A DNA stretch of 64,000 bases, taken from contig JACVVK020000001.1 in assembly GCA_018292915.2 (NCBI GenBank), positions 124,001 to 188,000 of the forward strand. Reading direction: 5' to 3'. Positions 11,426 to 22,127 of this stretch are shown in pieces. The translations under genes and the position numbers were made by a program. Each line of letters opens with the position of its first letter. Positions within the stretch are counted from its first letter, which is position 1. Under the pieces are notes generated by a model. The model was not told the origin of the DNA. It searched no databases and saw only the letters and a list, made by a program, of their open reading frames with translations. This DNA comes from Batillaria attramentaria (taxonomy: Eukaryota; Mollusca; Gastropoda; Batillariidae).

Positions 11426-12185
11426 CCGCGCTCTGCATTCGTTCATCGCTTGACCAGTCCACCATCTTTACAGGGAGCCGGGGTGGCCGAATGGTAGAGC
11501 GTTGGACTTCTAATGCTCGGGTCGCGAGTTCGTATCCCGGCTGGGGCCAAATATTTGTGCTGGCTTTTTCATTGTTGCCCCGTCTTTGGTATCACCCGTA
11601 TGTGGTGGAAAAGGACGTTAAACCCCCACCCACCCACCATCTTTACCTGGGAATCACATGTGGCATGTGACTGTCAACTGCCCAGGAAACTTCCGGGGTG
11701 GAGGAAGGGGGGTGGGGGAAGGGGGTGGGAGGGGGGGGGATTGGTTCAGCCCAAAGTAGAGAGTGACTTCAGATAAAGTGTTGAATTGTTAATATGCGAA
11801 ACAGTCTTTCTGTGTGAATGTGGGTGTGTGATTGTGTTTGTGCCAGCCATTTCCAGTGTGAGGTTTATCACGTGATACATACATGTACATATGTTCTAAT
11901 GTTCTTGCGTGTTGAGTTATATGGTTTGGAGCGTGAAGTGCTCGTCACATGCTGCGTTCAATCTGTAATTTTATAACTATGGTATGGTTTGCTGAAAGCA
12001 GCAGGTATGAAAGTATGGCTGCCGATAGGTTAAAGGAACTTCCTTGAGAAAAACTTCACTAGATTCTGATCTCAGTGTCAGTGGGTTGCTCCAGAAGAAT
12101 GGGTGTCCTCGTTATGTTTTGAGTTGAGTTGAATGTGATGGTTTGAGAGAAATGCTTGATAATAAAACAAAATCTACAGAGAAAA
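11426..12185 (+). other. VPS41 3' UTR with probable polyadenylation signal
   Basis: The sequence downstream of the VPS41 stop codon has no open frame of note. The first AATAAA on the plus strand is at 12161-12166, giving a 3' UTR of about 750 nt. The UTR contains a complete tRNA-derived SINE in sense orientation at 11472-11633. The exact cleavage site cannot be read from sequence alone. Confidence 0.6.
11472..11633 (+). mobile_element. tRNA-derived SINE in the VPS41 3' UTR, with 13-bp target-site duplication
   Basis: A tRNA-like head with an A box (TGGCCGAATGG) and a B-box-like GAGTTCGTATCCC is followed by a body shared with two other copies in this window (57.35 and 59.53 kb). The element ends in a CCCA-rich tail. 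The direct repeat CCACCATCTTTAC flanks it at 11459-11471 and 11634-11646, which shows retroposition. The head is not a functional tRNA gene: the same unit recurs with a long conserved non-tRNA body. Confidence 0.9.
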
Positions 12186-12308
12186 TGCAATGTATTTGTC
12201 TCTCAATGTGGCACTAATGTTAATCGTTTCGCCATTTGTTGGTCGCGCATACACACACATACACACACAAAGATTTCCAAGAGTACCATTAAGATTTTTA
12301 AATTGATC

Positions 12309-12902
12309 CATACTTAGGCACAGAAAGGCAACCTCGATTTTGATCATAGAAATACTTCTGCCATTATCAAACTCTTTGTAATGTAACAATTAGGCATATC
12401 AATTATCATCAACACGAAACTGCAAGAGTTGAATCCAAGAGATCAACTTCCCTAGTCTATTGTGACACCACAGTGAAGCGGGCTTTGTAGATGTGAACAG
12501 CTTTTACTGGTACACCACAAGACAAACTACTAAAGGTACACATTCTGTGAAAAATAATCATTTTGACTGCCTCGAGTAACAAACGTGCACCAATAACAAA
12601 TTATGACAATTAGGCACAGAAAGGCAACCTCGATTTTGATCATAGAAATAATTCTGCCATTATCAAACTCTTTGATATGTAACAATTAGGCATATCAATT
12701 ATCATCAACACGAAACTGCAAGAGTTGAATCCAAGAGATCAACTTCCCTAGTCTATTGTGACACCACAGTGAAGCGGGCTTTGTAGATGTGAACAGCTTT
12801 TACTGGTACACCACAAGACAAACTACTAAAGGTACACATTCTGTGAAAAATAATCATTTTGACTGCCTCGAGTAACAAACGTGCACCAATAACAAAAAAT
12901 TA
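12309..12902. repeat. 297-bp tandem duplication
   Basis: The segment starting ttaggcacagaaaggcaacc at 12314 is repeated from 12611 to about 12896 with very few differences, ending gtaacaaacgtgcaccaata in both. It carries no credible coding sequence and lies just past the VPS41 poly(A) signal. Confidence 0.93.
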
Positions 12903-12965
12903 TGACAAAACTGCACCAATGTCACACAGCGCAAAAACAAGTGCTCCTTGAAAGACCACCATTAA

Positions 12966-13738
12966 AGATCTAAGCTCCCAACTAAAAAGCTTTCCGAAGC
13001 GTGACAAAATTTTACAGAGTCGGCCGTGTAAGCACAGTCAACTCTGTCACAGTTGCAAAGTTCACACAGTGTCCAGAAACCGCAACAAAACTGCCCCCAC
13101 TTCCTGTTGGGGTCCGTCCACGCTACTGTGCACATCTCCGTGCAGTGGTCATCCGTCCGTGCAGTGGTCATCACAGCAGCCGTGACCAAATCAGTAATGT
13201 CCACGGTGACCCCCATACAAGTCGTGTCACTTGTGAATTTGGTCAGTGTTGCTTGTATGCTGTGCTATCACCGTCAGAATGGCTAAATGTTGGTATGTTT
13301 TGGGGTAAATTTGCCGAGATGTGTGAGAAATGAAGAGCCCATGGGCACTCATATTTGCAAAGCGTGTTTTATCAGCAACGTCATCTCCAAATTGCGGTTT
13401 TACTTTTGGTTCTGCAAGCTCGAGCTGAAATGTTTACGCAAGAAACAAAATTGCTTTCAAATACATGCAGCTGCCGGCAGTAGCATAGCTTGCAACATCG
13501 CTCAGTCATCTAAACTGATGTACCGTGTCGTCACATAAGGGGCCGGGTTGCACAGGTATGTGCACAGTAGCGTGGACGGACCCCGACTGAAGTGGGGGCA
13601 GTTATTCGGCATGGTTTTGTCGTGGTTTCTGGACACTGTGTGAACTCTGCAACTGTGACAGAGTTGACTGTGCTTGTACGGTCAACTCTGTAAATTTTTT
13701 TCTCACTTCGGAAAGCTTTTTATTGGGAGCTTAGCTCT
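12966..13738. mobile_element. TTAA-flanked foldback DNA element with ~180-bp inverted termini
   Basis: The left arm (from 12966, AGATCTAAGCTCCCAACTA) and the reverse complement of the right arm (ending 13738, AGAGCTAAGCTCCCAATA) match for about 180 bp, with small indels. TTAA flanks both sides (12962-12965 and 13739-13742). TTAA target sites are used by piggyBac- and Kolobok-type transposases. The ~400-bp interior has no transposase, so this is a non-autonomous element. Confidence 0.85.
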
Positions 13739-13742
13739 TTAA

Positions 13743-15000
13743 CTACAAAGAGTATGAGCTGACAGGCAAAAGAAACCATCAACCCATGACAAATATCAAA
13801 TGTACTCATAATCTCAAAAGAGAAAGAGTTCTACATGTGCAAAATTGTTATCTCAAGGTGCAAAGCAAACTACACTGGTTCTTCCTTGATCACTAGAACT
13901 AAACTTTCTGAATTAACAGAAAAAAGTCACTTATTTTATGTATTTGGTAATTTTGGAGTGAAGCTGGCATGCATCCAGTGTGGGATCATGAGGTGTGCTC
14001 ACTGTTTTCTGAATGACACTTGTTTCAGCTTCAGGGAACTTCTGCAACTTCCGCGGAAGACAATGTCCAAGTTGGCCTTCTGTGGCTTGCAAGCAGTGGT
14101 CAGTGTCACAAATATGACACAGATGCTCGGCTGAGACATAGGTATATATTATATGTGTTGATTTCCTGTGAAAGACACAAGGTTCATGACTACAAAGTGT
14201 TTGAACGTCAAGGGAGTGTACACATGGTTAGTGATATGAAACCAGCACATGCAGACTGTGAAGGACAGCAAGAACCAACTACACATATTGTGCACAACGC
14301 CAACTGCACTGGACCTGATTACAACCACCAGGAGGCACAACTGACTCATCAGTAAACATACTTGTACTTGTCATTACAAATACAGCGTACACTATCTATC
14401 ACCTGTGTTCAAATTGTTCAAAACTGTACTTTGTTCAAACAAGTTTGCAGATGTAGACATTATTTTTGACAGATCTACGTGATTCCCATCACAGAACAAG
14501 CCAAAAAACAATATCAATGATAGTTTACATTTCTCCTGACAAATCATGAGCAGTGAATGCCCTGAGGAAACAACCGCCTGACTGGCTGACAGACATATAT
14601 ATATACATGTATAATTATACAGAAAAAGAAAATCATAATTTGTAGTACAAGTAGATCCTCTTCAACATTGAAACACCATTTGAAATCGAGCAACTGTATA
14701 TTCACAGAGAAACATAATAATTAGGTATCACAGAATCTTTCAAGAAAGAAACAGGTTTTGAATGATCTTTGGGTCGTGTATGAAAAATTTACATTACAAC
14801 AAAATCAAAAAGACTGGTCATGCAGCACTCATAATCTGAGCAAACAATCAATACATTTGATTCCTGCCAACTTAAGGCAAGACATTCTAGCAATATTGCA
14901 CACACAACAAATTGTTCCATCAGTACCAGCAACGCAAAACGTACACCCAAAAAAATCTGTATCGACAATGTAAAAATGTAAACACACACAACAGTTAAGG
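13743..15000. other. Intergenic AT-rich sequence, no gene seen
   Basis: Only short open frames on both strands, without splice-site support or a recognisable domain. Some Cys/His pairs occur in 13990-14290, but no zinc-finger spacing fits. Confidence 0.5.
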
Positions 15001-15004
15001 ACAC

Positions 15005-15455
15005 AATTTGGCCTCTATTTAGAACAGTTTGAAGTTTGGCCTCTTGCAGTATAATATCTTGTTATTTCATTATGCAACAGGCAAATTAGTTTGATCACCT
15101 GACATTACATGCATTTGTAATGGGAAATTAGTACAATTTGGCCTCTATTTAGAACAGTTTGAAGTTTGGCCTGTGTATAAAACAGTTTGAAGTTTGGCCT
15201 CTTGCAGTATAATATCTTGTTGATTTCATTATGCAACAGGCAAATTAGTTTGATCATCTGACATTTCATGCATTTGTAATGGGAAATTAGTCCAATTTGG
15301 CCTCTATTTAGAACAGTTTGAAGTTTGGCCTGTATATAAAACAGTTTGAAGTTTGGCCTCTTGCAGTATAATATCTTGTTGATTTCATTACGCAAAAGGC
15401 AAATTAGTTTGATCGTCTGACATTTCATGCATTTGTAATGGGAAATTAGTACATG
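15005..15455. repeat. ~160-bp tandem repeat, about 3 units
   Basis: The units contain aatttggcctctatttagaa, cagtttgaagtttggcctct, tgcagtataatatcttgttg and tttgatcatctgacatttca. The first unit is shortened. No coding potential. Confidence 0.92.
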
Positions 15456-15642
15456 TACCATCAGCTGAAAATTCATACAGGGCTCACCACTACAGTTGTA
15501 CAGGCAGTAAACATGGGTACTACATTCACCATATGGCTATAACTGGAAGGTGCAGAGGGAGCTATATCTGGAAGCTGCAGAGGGAGCTACATGGTGATTG
15601 ACATGGGAGAATCGTATGAATCAAGCTTCCCCTTCATCAGAG

Positions 15643-15806
15643 ACACCCACTAGTTGCGCTGTCATACAGTACCTATACATGTACAGCTGAAGTAATTACG
15701 TGTATATCCCTGACATAAACTGCTCCACTAGTTGCCCTATCATACAGTACCTATACAAGTACGGCTGAAGTAATTACATGTATATCCCTGACATAAACTG
15801 CTCCAA
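15643..15806. repeat. ~80-bp direct duplication
   Basis: Two copies contain the shared stretch tcatacagtacctatacatg, a gctgaagtaattac segment and tatatccctgacataaactg, with a few substitutions. A G homopolymer of about 22 bases follows at 15969. Confidence 0.85.
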
Positions 15807-16604
15807 ATCATACTCTTGAACCCATGAAAAAATGAAGGGGTGGAGTCAGAAAAAACGTACGGACACATGATGTAAATCTTTAAACCGACAAGAGGTAGAT
15901 GCGCTCCACGCAAGTGTGGGTACACAATCTTTTAGGATGCAAGCACACTACACAATAACTGACAGAATGGGGGGGGGGGGGGGGGGGGGGGAGGGGGATA
16001 CAGGGGGAATGTCATGTGTAATCAAGTTTCTGATATAACAGAGACTACACGATCATATGCCATGAGCTGAAAGAGGAAGAATGTTTAGTACACAGGAGAG
16101 TGGGCGAAGATGTTGCTGCTACCAACTCCAGAAAAGAGCAAGGAACCAGAAAACAGCAAAAGTAGGATGGCAAAAGCCATAGCTGAACCAAAATGTACCA
16201 AGATATTCATCCATCCAATAACAAAAACGCAGTCAATAATACAATTACACAGTGACAGTAGATGTGTGCATCAGCTGATAAAACCAGTAAAAAGTCTGCT
16301 GGACATGTGAACTAGAGGCACACAGGACAGTAGCAGGCTCTGAATGTTCATCCCACAAAACAGGAACCTTCCAATAAATTTTCTTTCAGCAGTAGCTGTA
16401 ATACAATGCTTTGAACAATCCAAAGTGATAAAGGTACTGGCAAATGGCATTGATGTATTTAGCAAAACATTTTGTTTCTGTTTTATTAAAGGCCATGTTA
16501 TGACACAGTGCCGCTCTCACAGACAGATGACAAACACCAAAAGCTGCTGACCATGTGTGACTAGGATAAAGAACTAATAAAGTATGTCTCCAGGAATCAC
16601 CGAC

Positions 16605-17225
16605 CTGTATGATGATGATGATGTTTGGCCATTTGTATAGCACTACGAACAAACTTCCATGCAGTAAGCATGCTCACGCCTTTGGGGTCAGGAGAAAAAA
16701 AAACCAAAAAAAACGAAGAGAGAGAGAGAGAATTAGAACTGAGAGAAAAAATGCGTATTGAGGTTCCGCTTGAAGGTCATCGACTGACGCAGAACCTGAC
16801 TTGAGGTGAGCTGGCAAGCTGTTCCAGAGGCAAGGAGCTGCACTCTTGAAAGACCGTGCACCAGAGCGTTTCTTGTTTGTGTTGTCATAGTAACCTGGGA
16901 GGGCAAGTCTGGACCGGGAAGAAGATCTTAGGCTGTGTGAAGGTCTATAGAGTGGTATGAGCTCAGCCAGATATAGTGGAGCAGTGCCGTGAATGCAGGA
17001 GAAAGTCAAGGAGAGAAGCTTATGGTCGATGCAAAGCTTGACTGGAAGCCAGTGGAGATCTTTGAGAACCGGTGTGATATGGTCAGTCTTTTTGGAACGG
17101 GAGACAATTCTTGCAGCCTCATTCTGTACCTGCTGAAGGCGCTGTATCCATAAAGCTGGTCTGCTACATCCACCACCATCACTCCCAATCCTATACAGCA
17201 GTTGCAGGAGACTGTGACACACAGG
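16605..17225 (-). mobile_element. 5'-truncated non-LTR retrotransposon (LINE), reverse-transcriptase C-terminal part
   Basis: An open frame on the minus strand (17252-16674) carries the conserved C-terminal segment of Jockey/CR1/Rex-type ORF2 proteins: LQQVQNEAARIV, then DHITPVLKDLHWLPVK, then the GTAPLYLAEL and AAPCLWNSLP motifs. The polymerase core and endonuclease are missing, so this is a dead truncated copy. Its 3' tail on the minus strand is a short CAT repeat near 16605. It lies just downstream of the 3' end of the Kelch gene, in the same orientation. Confidence 0.88.
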
Positions 17226-17244
17226 GAGTAACCTCCGTGTGTGA

Positions 17245-17545
17245 CACCACATTTACTGTAAGGTGTGACTGACAAAAACACGCCCTTCCACACAGGGAGA
17301 GGGGCTCTGGGTGTAAACTCCCCACCCCTTGACACACATAGTATCTACTGTGTCTGACACATGTTTATTGTAAGGTGTGACTGACAAAAACACGCCCTTC
17401 CACACAGGGAGAGGGGCTCTGGGTGTAAACTCCCCACCCCTTGACACACATAGTACCTACTGTGTCTGACACATGTTTATTGTAAGGTGCAACTCAAAAA
17501 AACACGCCCTTCCACACAGGGAGAGACTTTGGGTGTAAACTCCCC
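17245..17545. repeat. ~110-bp tandem repeat derived from the end of the Kelch gene
   Basis: Three units: 17490-17545 (inside the last coding bases and stop of the Kelch gene), 17379-17435 and 17267-17325. Each unit on the minus strand reads through a VWKGVF-encoding segment, and two of them then carry AATAAA (17476-17481 and 17364-17369); the third has a mutated version. Confidence 0.88.
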
Positions 17546-19386
17546 ATTTCCTCCGTCCGTCCCCCGAATACCAGAAGACACGGCTCCGCTGGTTCAACCT
17601 CCTGTTCGTGTGGGTCACGCCTGTTTCTGGTGTCATGTGATGGTCCGGAGCTCATCTGCCTGCCTGACTGTGGCACTGAAAGCCTCAATTCCCTGCTGCT
17701 GATGCCATCGTGCATCGATAAACGTGACTGTGATCTCACTCCTGCCTCCATCGGTTGTGAAGTCCTTGTGTCAGCAGCACTTCCTTCAGAGTGACGCAGG
17801 TCAGCATTCTCACCGTCACCAACATACACACCACCTTCAGTTGACCTGCCAATGCCCTCCATGCAGTCACGATCTTTGTGTGGAGGGACAGAAGTTTGTT
17901 CAGTACATGACAAACCAGCTCGGTGGCTGGGGAGTATTGTGAAGGACGTTTCCGCTTCAACACTTTGTGCATCATGTGGAATGTGTCCGTCAGAACTTTG
18001 TGGATGACACTTATGGCCAGAGAGATCTACCATGGACCAACCAGAATGTGAAGACAAATCCGACACGTTCATCCTATCACATGCAAGTGACTTGATCTGA
18101 GAGGGAACCGACGTTTTACCTGATCTAACAGCAAGATCATGAGATGAACAAACATCACTCCAACAACATTCTGCATTTCCTCCACTTGTGTTGTGCTGAA
18201 ATATATTGTGGGGGGATGCTGGGTTACTGAGGGGGAGGAAGGGGTTCGCGGCTGGGGGGAGGAGGGGGTGTTTGGGTGGGTAGCTGATCTTCACGTCTTC
18301 TACACCGCTCGGTTCCATTGTCTCAAGATCTTCAATAATCAGATCATTAAAGTCACCGTGACTCGGCCATACATTCGTACAGACACAGTTTCCCTCTGTA
18401 TTCAAGCCACCAAGAATATTGTGGTTGTTGGTACCACTGGTTAACTCTACTGACAACCTTCTCACAAGGTCTTCATTTTTGACAGCATTTGACTTTAAGT
18501 CTGTTGAAAGACGCTCAGGGGCACTAAGGGACATGGCCAGCCCGGCAACAGACGTGAAGGATGTTGGGTGGTCAATAGCACATGCTGGGTGGTCGGTAGT
18601 GGAACAGCGTCGGTTAGAGCAAAAGCTTGCCTCTTCCAGCCGCCTCTCATCCTCTACCGGAGAGTGATTCCCCTTGTCTTGTAGAAAAGGAGAGGTGAAG
18701 TCCCCTGCCCCATCAGCTGACCCGCATGGGGTGGATGTTAGAAGGTGCTGCTTCATGTTGACCTGAATGTGAACATCGTCGGTGTCGTTACAGGAGTTGA
18801 TGGTTTTATCGCCACCATCGTCCACCATTCTCTCCCTTGCCAACTGCCCATGGTGCACCACACCCATTACCTTATCCCCACTACAGCCAGTGCCAGGAAC
18901 TACTGGTGACCTTGGATCCAATGTCCTTGGCACTCTTCGCAGCAGTTCGCGGAAATCTGCATGCTGCTTGGAAACGGGTGGGCTAGAACGCGGGCGTACA
19001 ACAAATCGCTGGTCAGCCTGAAGCTGGTACTTGGCTGCTGGTTTCAGATGTGGAGTTGACTGTGTATGCACTGACTGTCCTTCTGTGTAGTGAGACTGGT
19101 CACATGACACGCTGGCATGGTAACACAGGGCAGGAAGTATGGCTGGTCCTGATGTCTGCAGTTTCTGCCACATGGTTGTGTCTACACACACACACACACA
19201 CATACACACACACACACATCCATCAACAGGGCTTTATTCTCTTATTGAAGACACAGTACCGTGCAAAAGAGAACGCTTTGATAATTAAGGACATAATCTG
19301 GTTACCACGGTGCCTCGTCAATGACGCGACGTCTGCTTGCAGTGAAAGCATACAGAGCCAAATAACAGCGAGCACACACACACTCG

Positions 19387-19430
<44 letters not shown>

Positions 19431-19573
19431 TTCATGCACTGCATCTACAGGGGCACAAAAACATTATATCTCATAATTACATCAGTTTAGGTATCTTTAC
19501 ATCTTTGTTTCCATATAATTTTGGATCTGATCATGGCACTGACTGAACAGTATTTAACTATGGCTTTAGCTCA

Positions 19574-19639
<66 letters not shown>

Positions 19640-21734
19640 GTGATTTGAATTTGAACTGTTAAACCAACACAGAAACCATACGATTCTAAAGAATAACATA
19701 TCCATGTGGTACGTGTATTGCGATGGCGAAAAAGAGAGTGTACGATGTGCAAGAGTGTTATGTGTGGGAACACCTGACAGACATCAGGTGACTACAACCA
19801 AACCTGACAGACATCAGGTGACTACAACCAAAGTGACTCACCAAAGTTAAAGAGCCAAACATCAGCGACTGGTTTCCCCTGAATGTTGCCTCCCACCAAC
19901 ACCATTTGATTGTGAACCTGAGTGAGAAGAATCAACATCATGACAATGATTAACAACATCAATCCTCACACAAACAGCAGGTAACAAATATGTTAGGTGG
20001 AATTACCGTCCCATCATTTTACCTCAAAGATTTCTCTCCAATCATAAGTACTTACTTCATGAACAAACTGTTTGGTACATGTATTATGCTGTACTCACCA
20101 CATAATTGTTATGTATTACACTCTACACGCCACATAATTGTTATGTATTATGCTCTATTCATCACATAATTGTTATGTATTACGCTCTACTCACCACATA
20201 ATTGTTATGTATTACACTCTACACGCCACATAATTGTTATGTATTACGCTCTACTCACCACCTAACTGTTACATATTACGCTCTACTCACCACATAATTG
20301 TTATGTATTACGCTCTACAGGGTTCGTACAGGATTCTGAGAACAAAATTCAAAGACTTTTTAAAGACTTTTCAAAGACCAAAAATAAAAATTCAAAGACC
20401 CTGCTCTCGCAATCATGCGCTTTGTGACCAACCAGAGTCGACTCGCGAGCAGAGCGAAAGGAAAGGCACAGTGACACGGCCAGAGACGCGCAAACAGTGA
20501 GCTGGCCCCGAAAATACGGTCGTGGGGGAAAAAAAAAAAAAATTTCGCGATTTTTCAAAGACTTTCAAAGACATTTTTTCAAAACATTGAAATTTAAAGA
20601 CTTTCAAAGACTTGAAAAAGGGTCTCCAAAATTCCAAGACTTTCAAAGACATTCAATGCGTGTACGAACCCTGCTCTACCCACCACATAACTGTTACGTA
20701 TTACGCTCTACTCACCACATAATTGTTATGTATTACGCCCTACTCAACACACAACTGTTATGAATATTATTATTCCTCACCACATTGGCTGTGTGTCCAG
20801 ACAGTGGGGGTGATGAACCCAGACCCTTCACTCTCTGCCACTGATGGAGAACTGAAAACAGCAAATTACAGTAAACTGGTGGAGTACAGCAAATTATAGT
20901 AAACTACTAGTTAGTTTTTGCTTATCAATGCACAATATCACGGTAGTGGATAAGTGTTCGGGGAACACACACACCCCTACCCCCCCCCCCCCCCACACAC
21001 ACACACACACACAAACACACAGTACAGTGTGCTCACCAAAGCTGTATCGCCAGAGGTCAGAGCGCGAAGTCAGGCCAGACATTCCCCCGTAGAGCCACAT
21101 GGCGTTGTCAACTACCACTGCTGAGTGACCGTGGCGTCTGCCTGGCTGGTTCTGACTTAGAGTACTGATCTCAGTCCACTCCTCTTCCTCTGTCATACAG
21201 ACACAACTTCAAGGGTACTGTACATATATATATATATATATACACACACTACATGCTTAATGTGTTGATCTCAGTCCACCCCTCTTCCACTGTCACACAC
21301 AAACAAATATGTGGGTACTGTACATATAGATACTGTATATATGTATATATATATATACTACATACACATGAATCATTTAAAATCCAGAGAAACTTTTGTG
21401 TGATTATGCTGTACACCTGAAGATCCTCATTCCGAGATACACAGCTACAGACAGCACAGTGCTTGGAAGTTGAATCAAGGGCTAACAAATCACACACACA
21501 CACACACATGCACACAAGCCACACACACACACTGATGAACATGAAGTAATAGCTAAAGTCTACATACCGATGCTGTATGCCCAGAACTCCTGACTAGAAC
21601 CGGCCGAGTCGACAAACCCACCGTACACGTACATGTTGTTGTTATGCACGACGGCGGAGTGGTCTCGGCGACAGGTAGGCTGCAAACTGCCAGGTTCAAT
21701 CCACACCTCATGCAGGTGACCCAGATCTACACCA

Positions 21735-21789
<55 letters not shown>

Positions 21790-22066
21790 ACACAATATGT
21801 TATACAGGAACAACATACATGTAGTAACAAACACATCAAAACAGTTCAGTAAAAGACAAGCAGGACCCAGAGAAGCACTGAGAGACTGACCTGTGTTGAT
21901 GATCCACAGCTGAACATCCCCAACACTGTCACTGAACGTCCCACCGAAAATCAGCACCAGTCTCTGTATAACATAACAGTCAGCGTTAGATGTAGAGGTC
22001 ACAGTGATGCACAATATGTCCTTGCTACAATGGGTCTGTTAGATGTAGCAGTCATGATGTATGCAT

Positions 22067-22127
<61 letters not shown>

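Noticed and set aside
11474..11550. Candidate tRNA genes at 11.47, 57.36, 59.53 kb (plus) and 8.88, 28.95 kb (minus)
   Set aside because: A and B boxes are present, but cloverleaf pairing is imperfect, long conserved bodies follow, and target duplications flank two of them. They are SINE heads.
13835..14355. Overlapping plus-strand frames with scattered Cys/His pairs
   Set aside because: The spacing fits neither B-box, RING nor C2H2 fingers, and the frames overlap each other without splice support.
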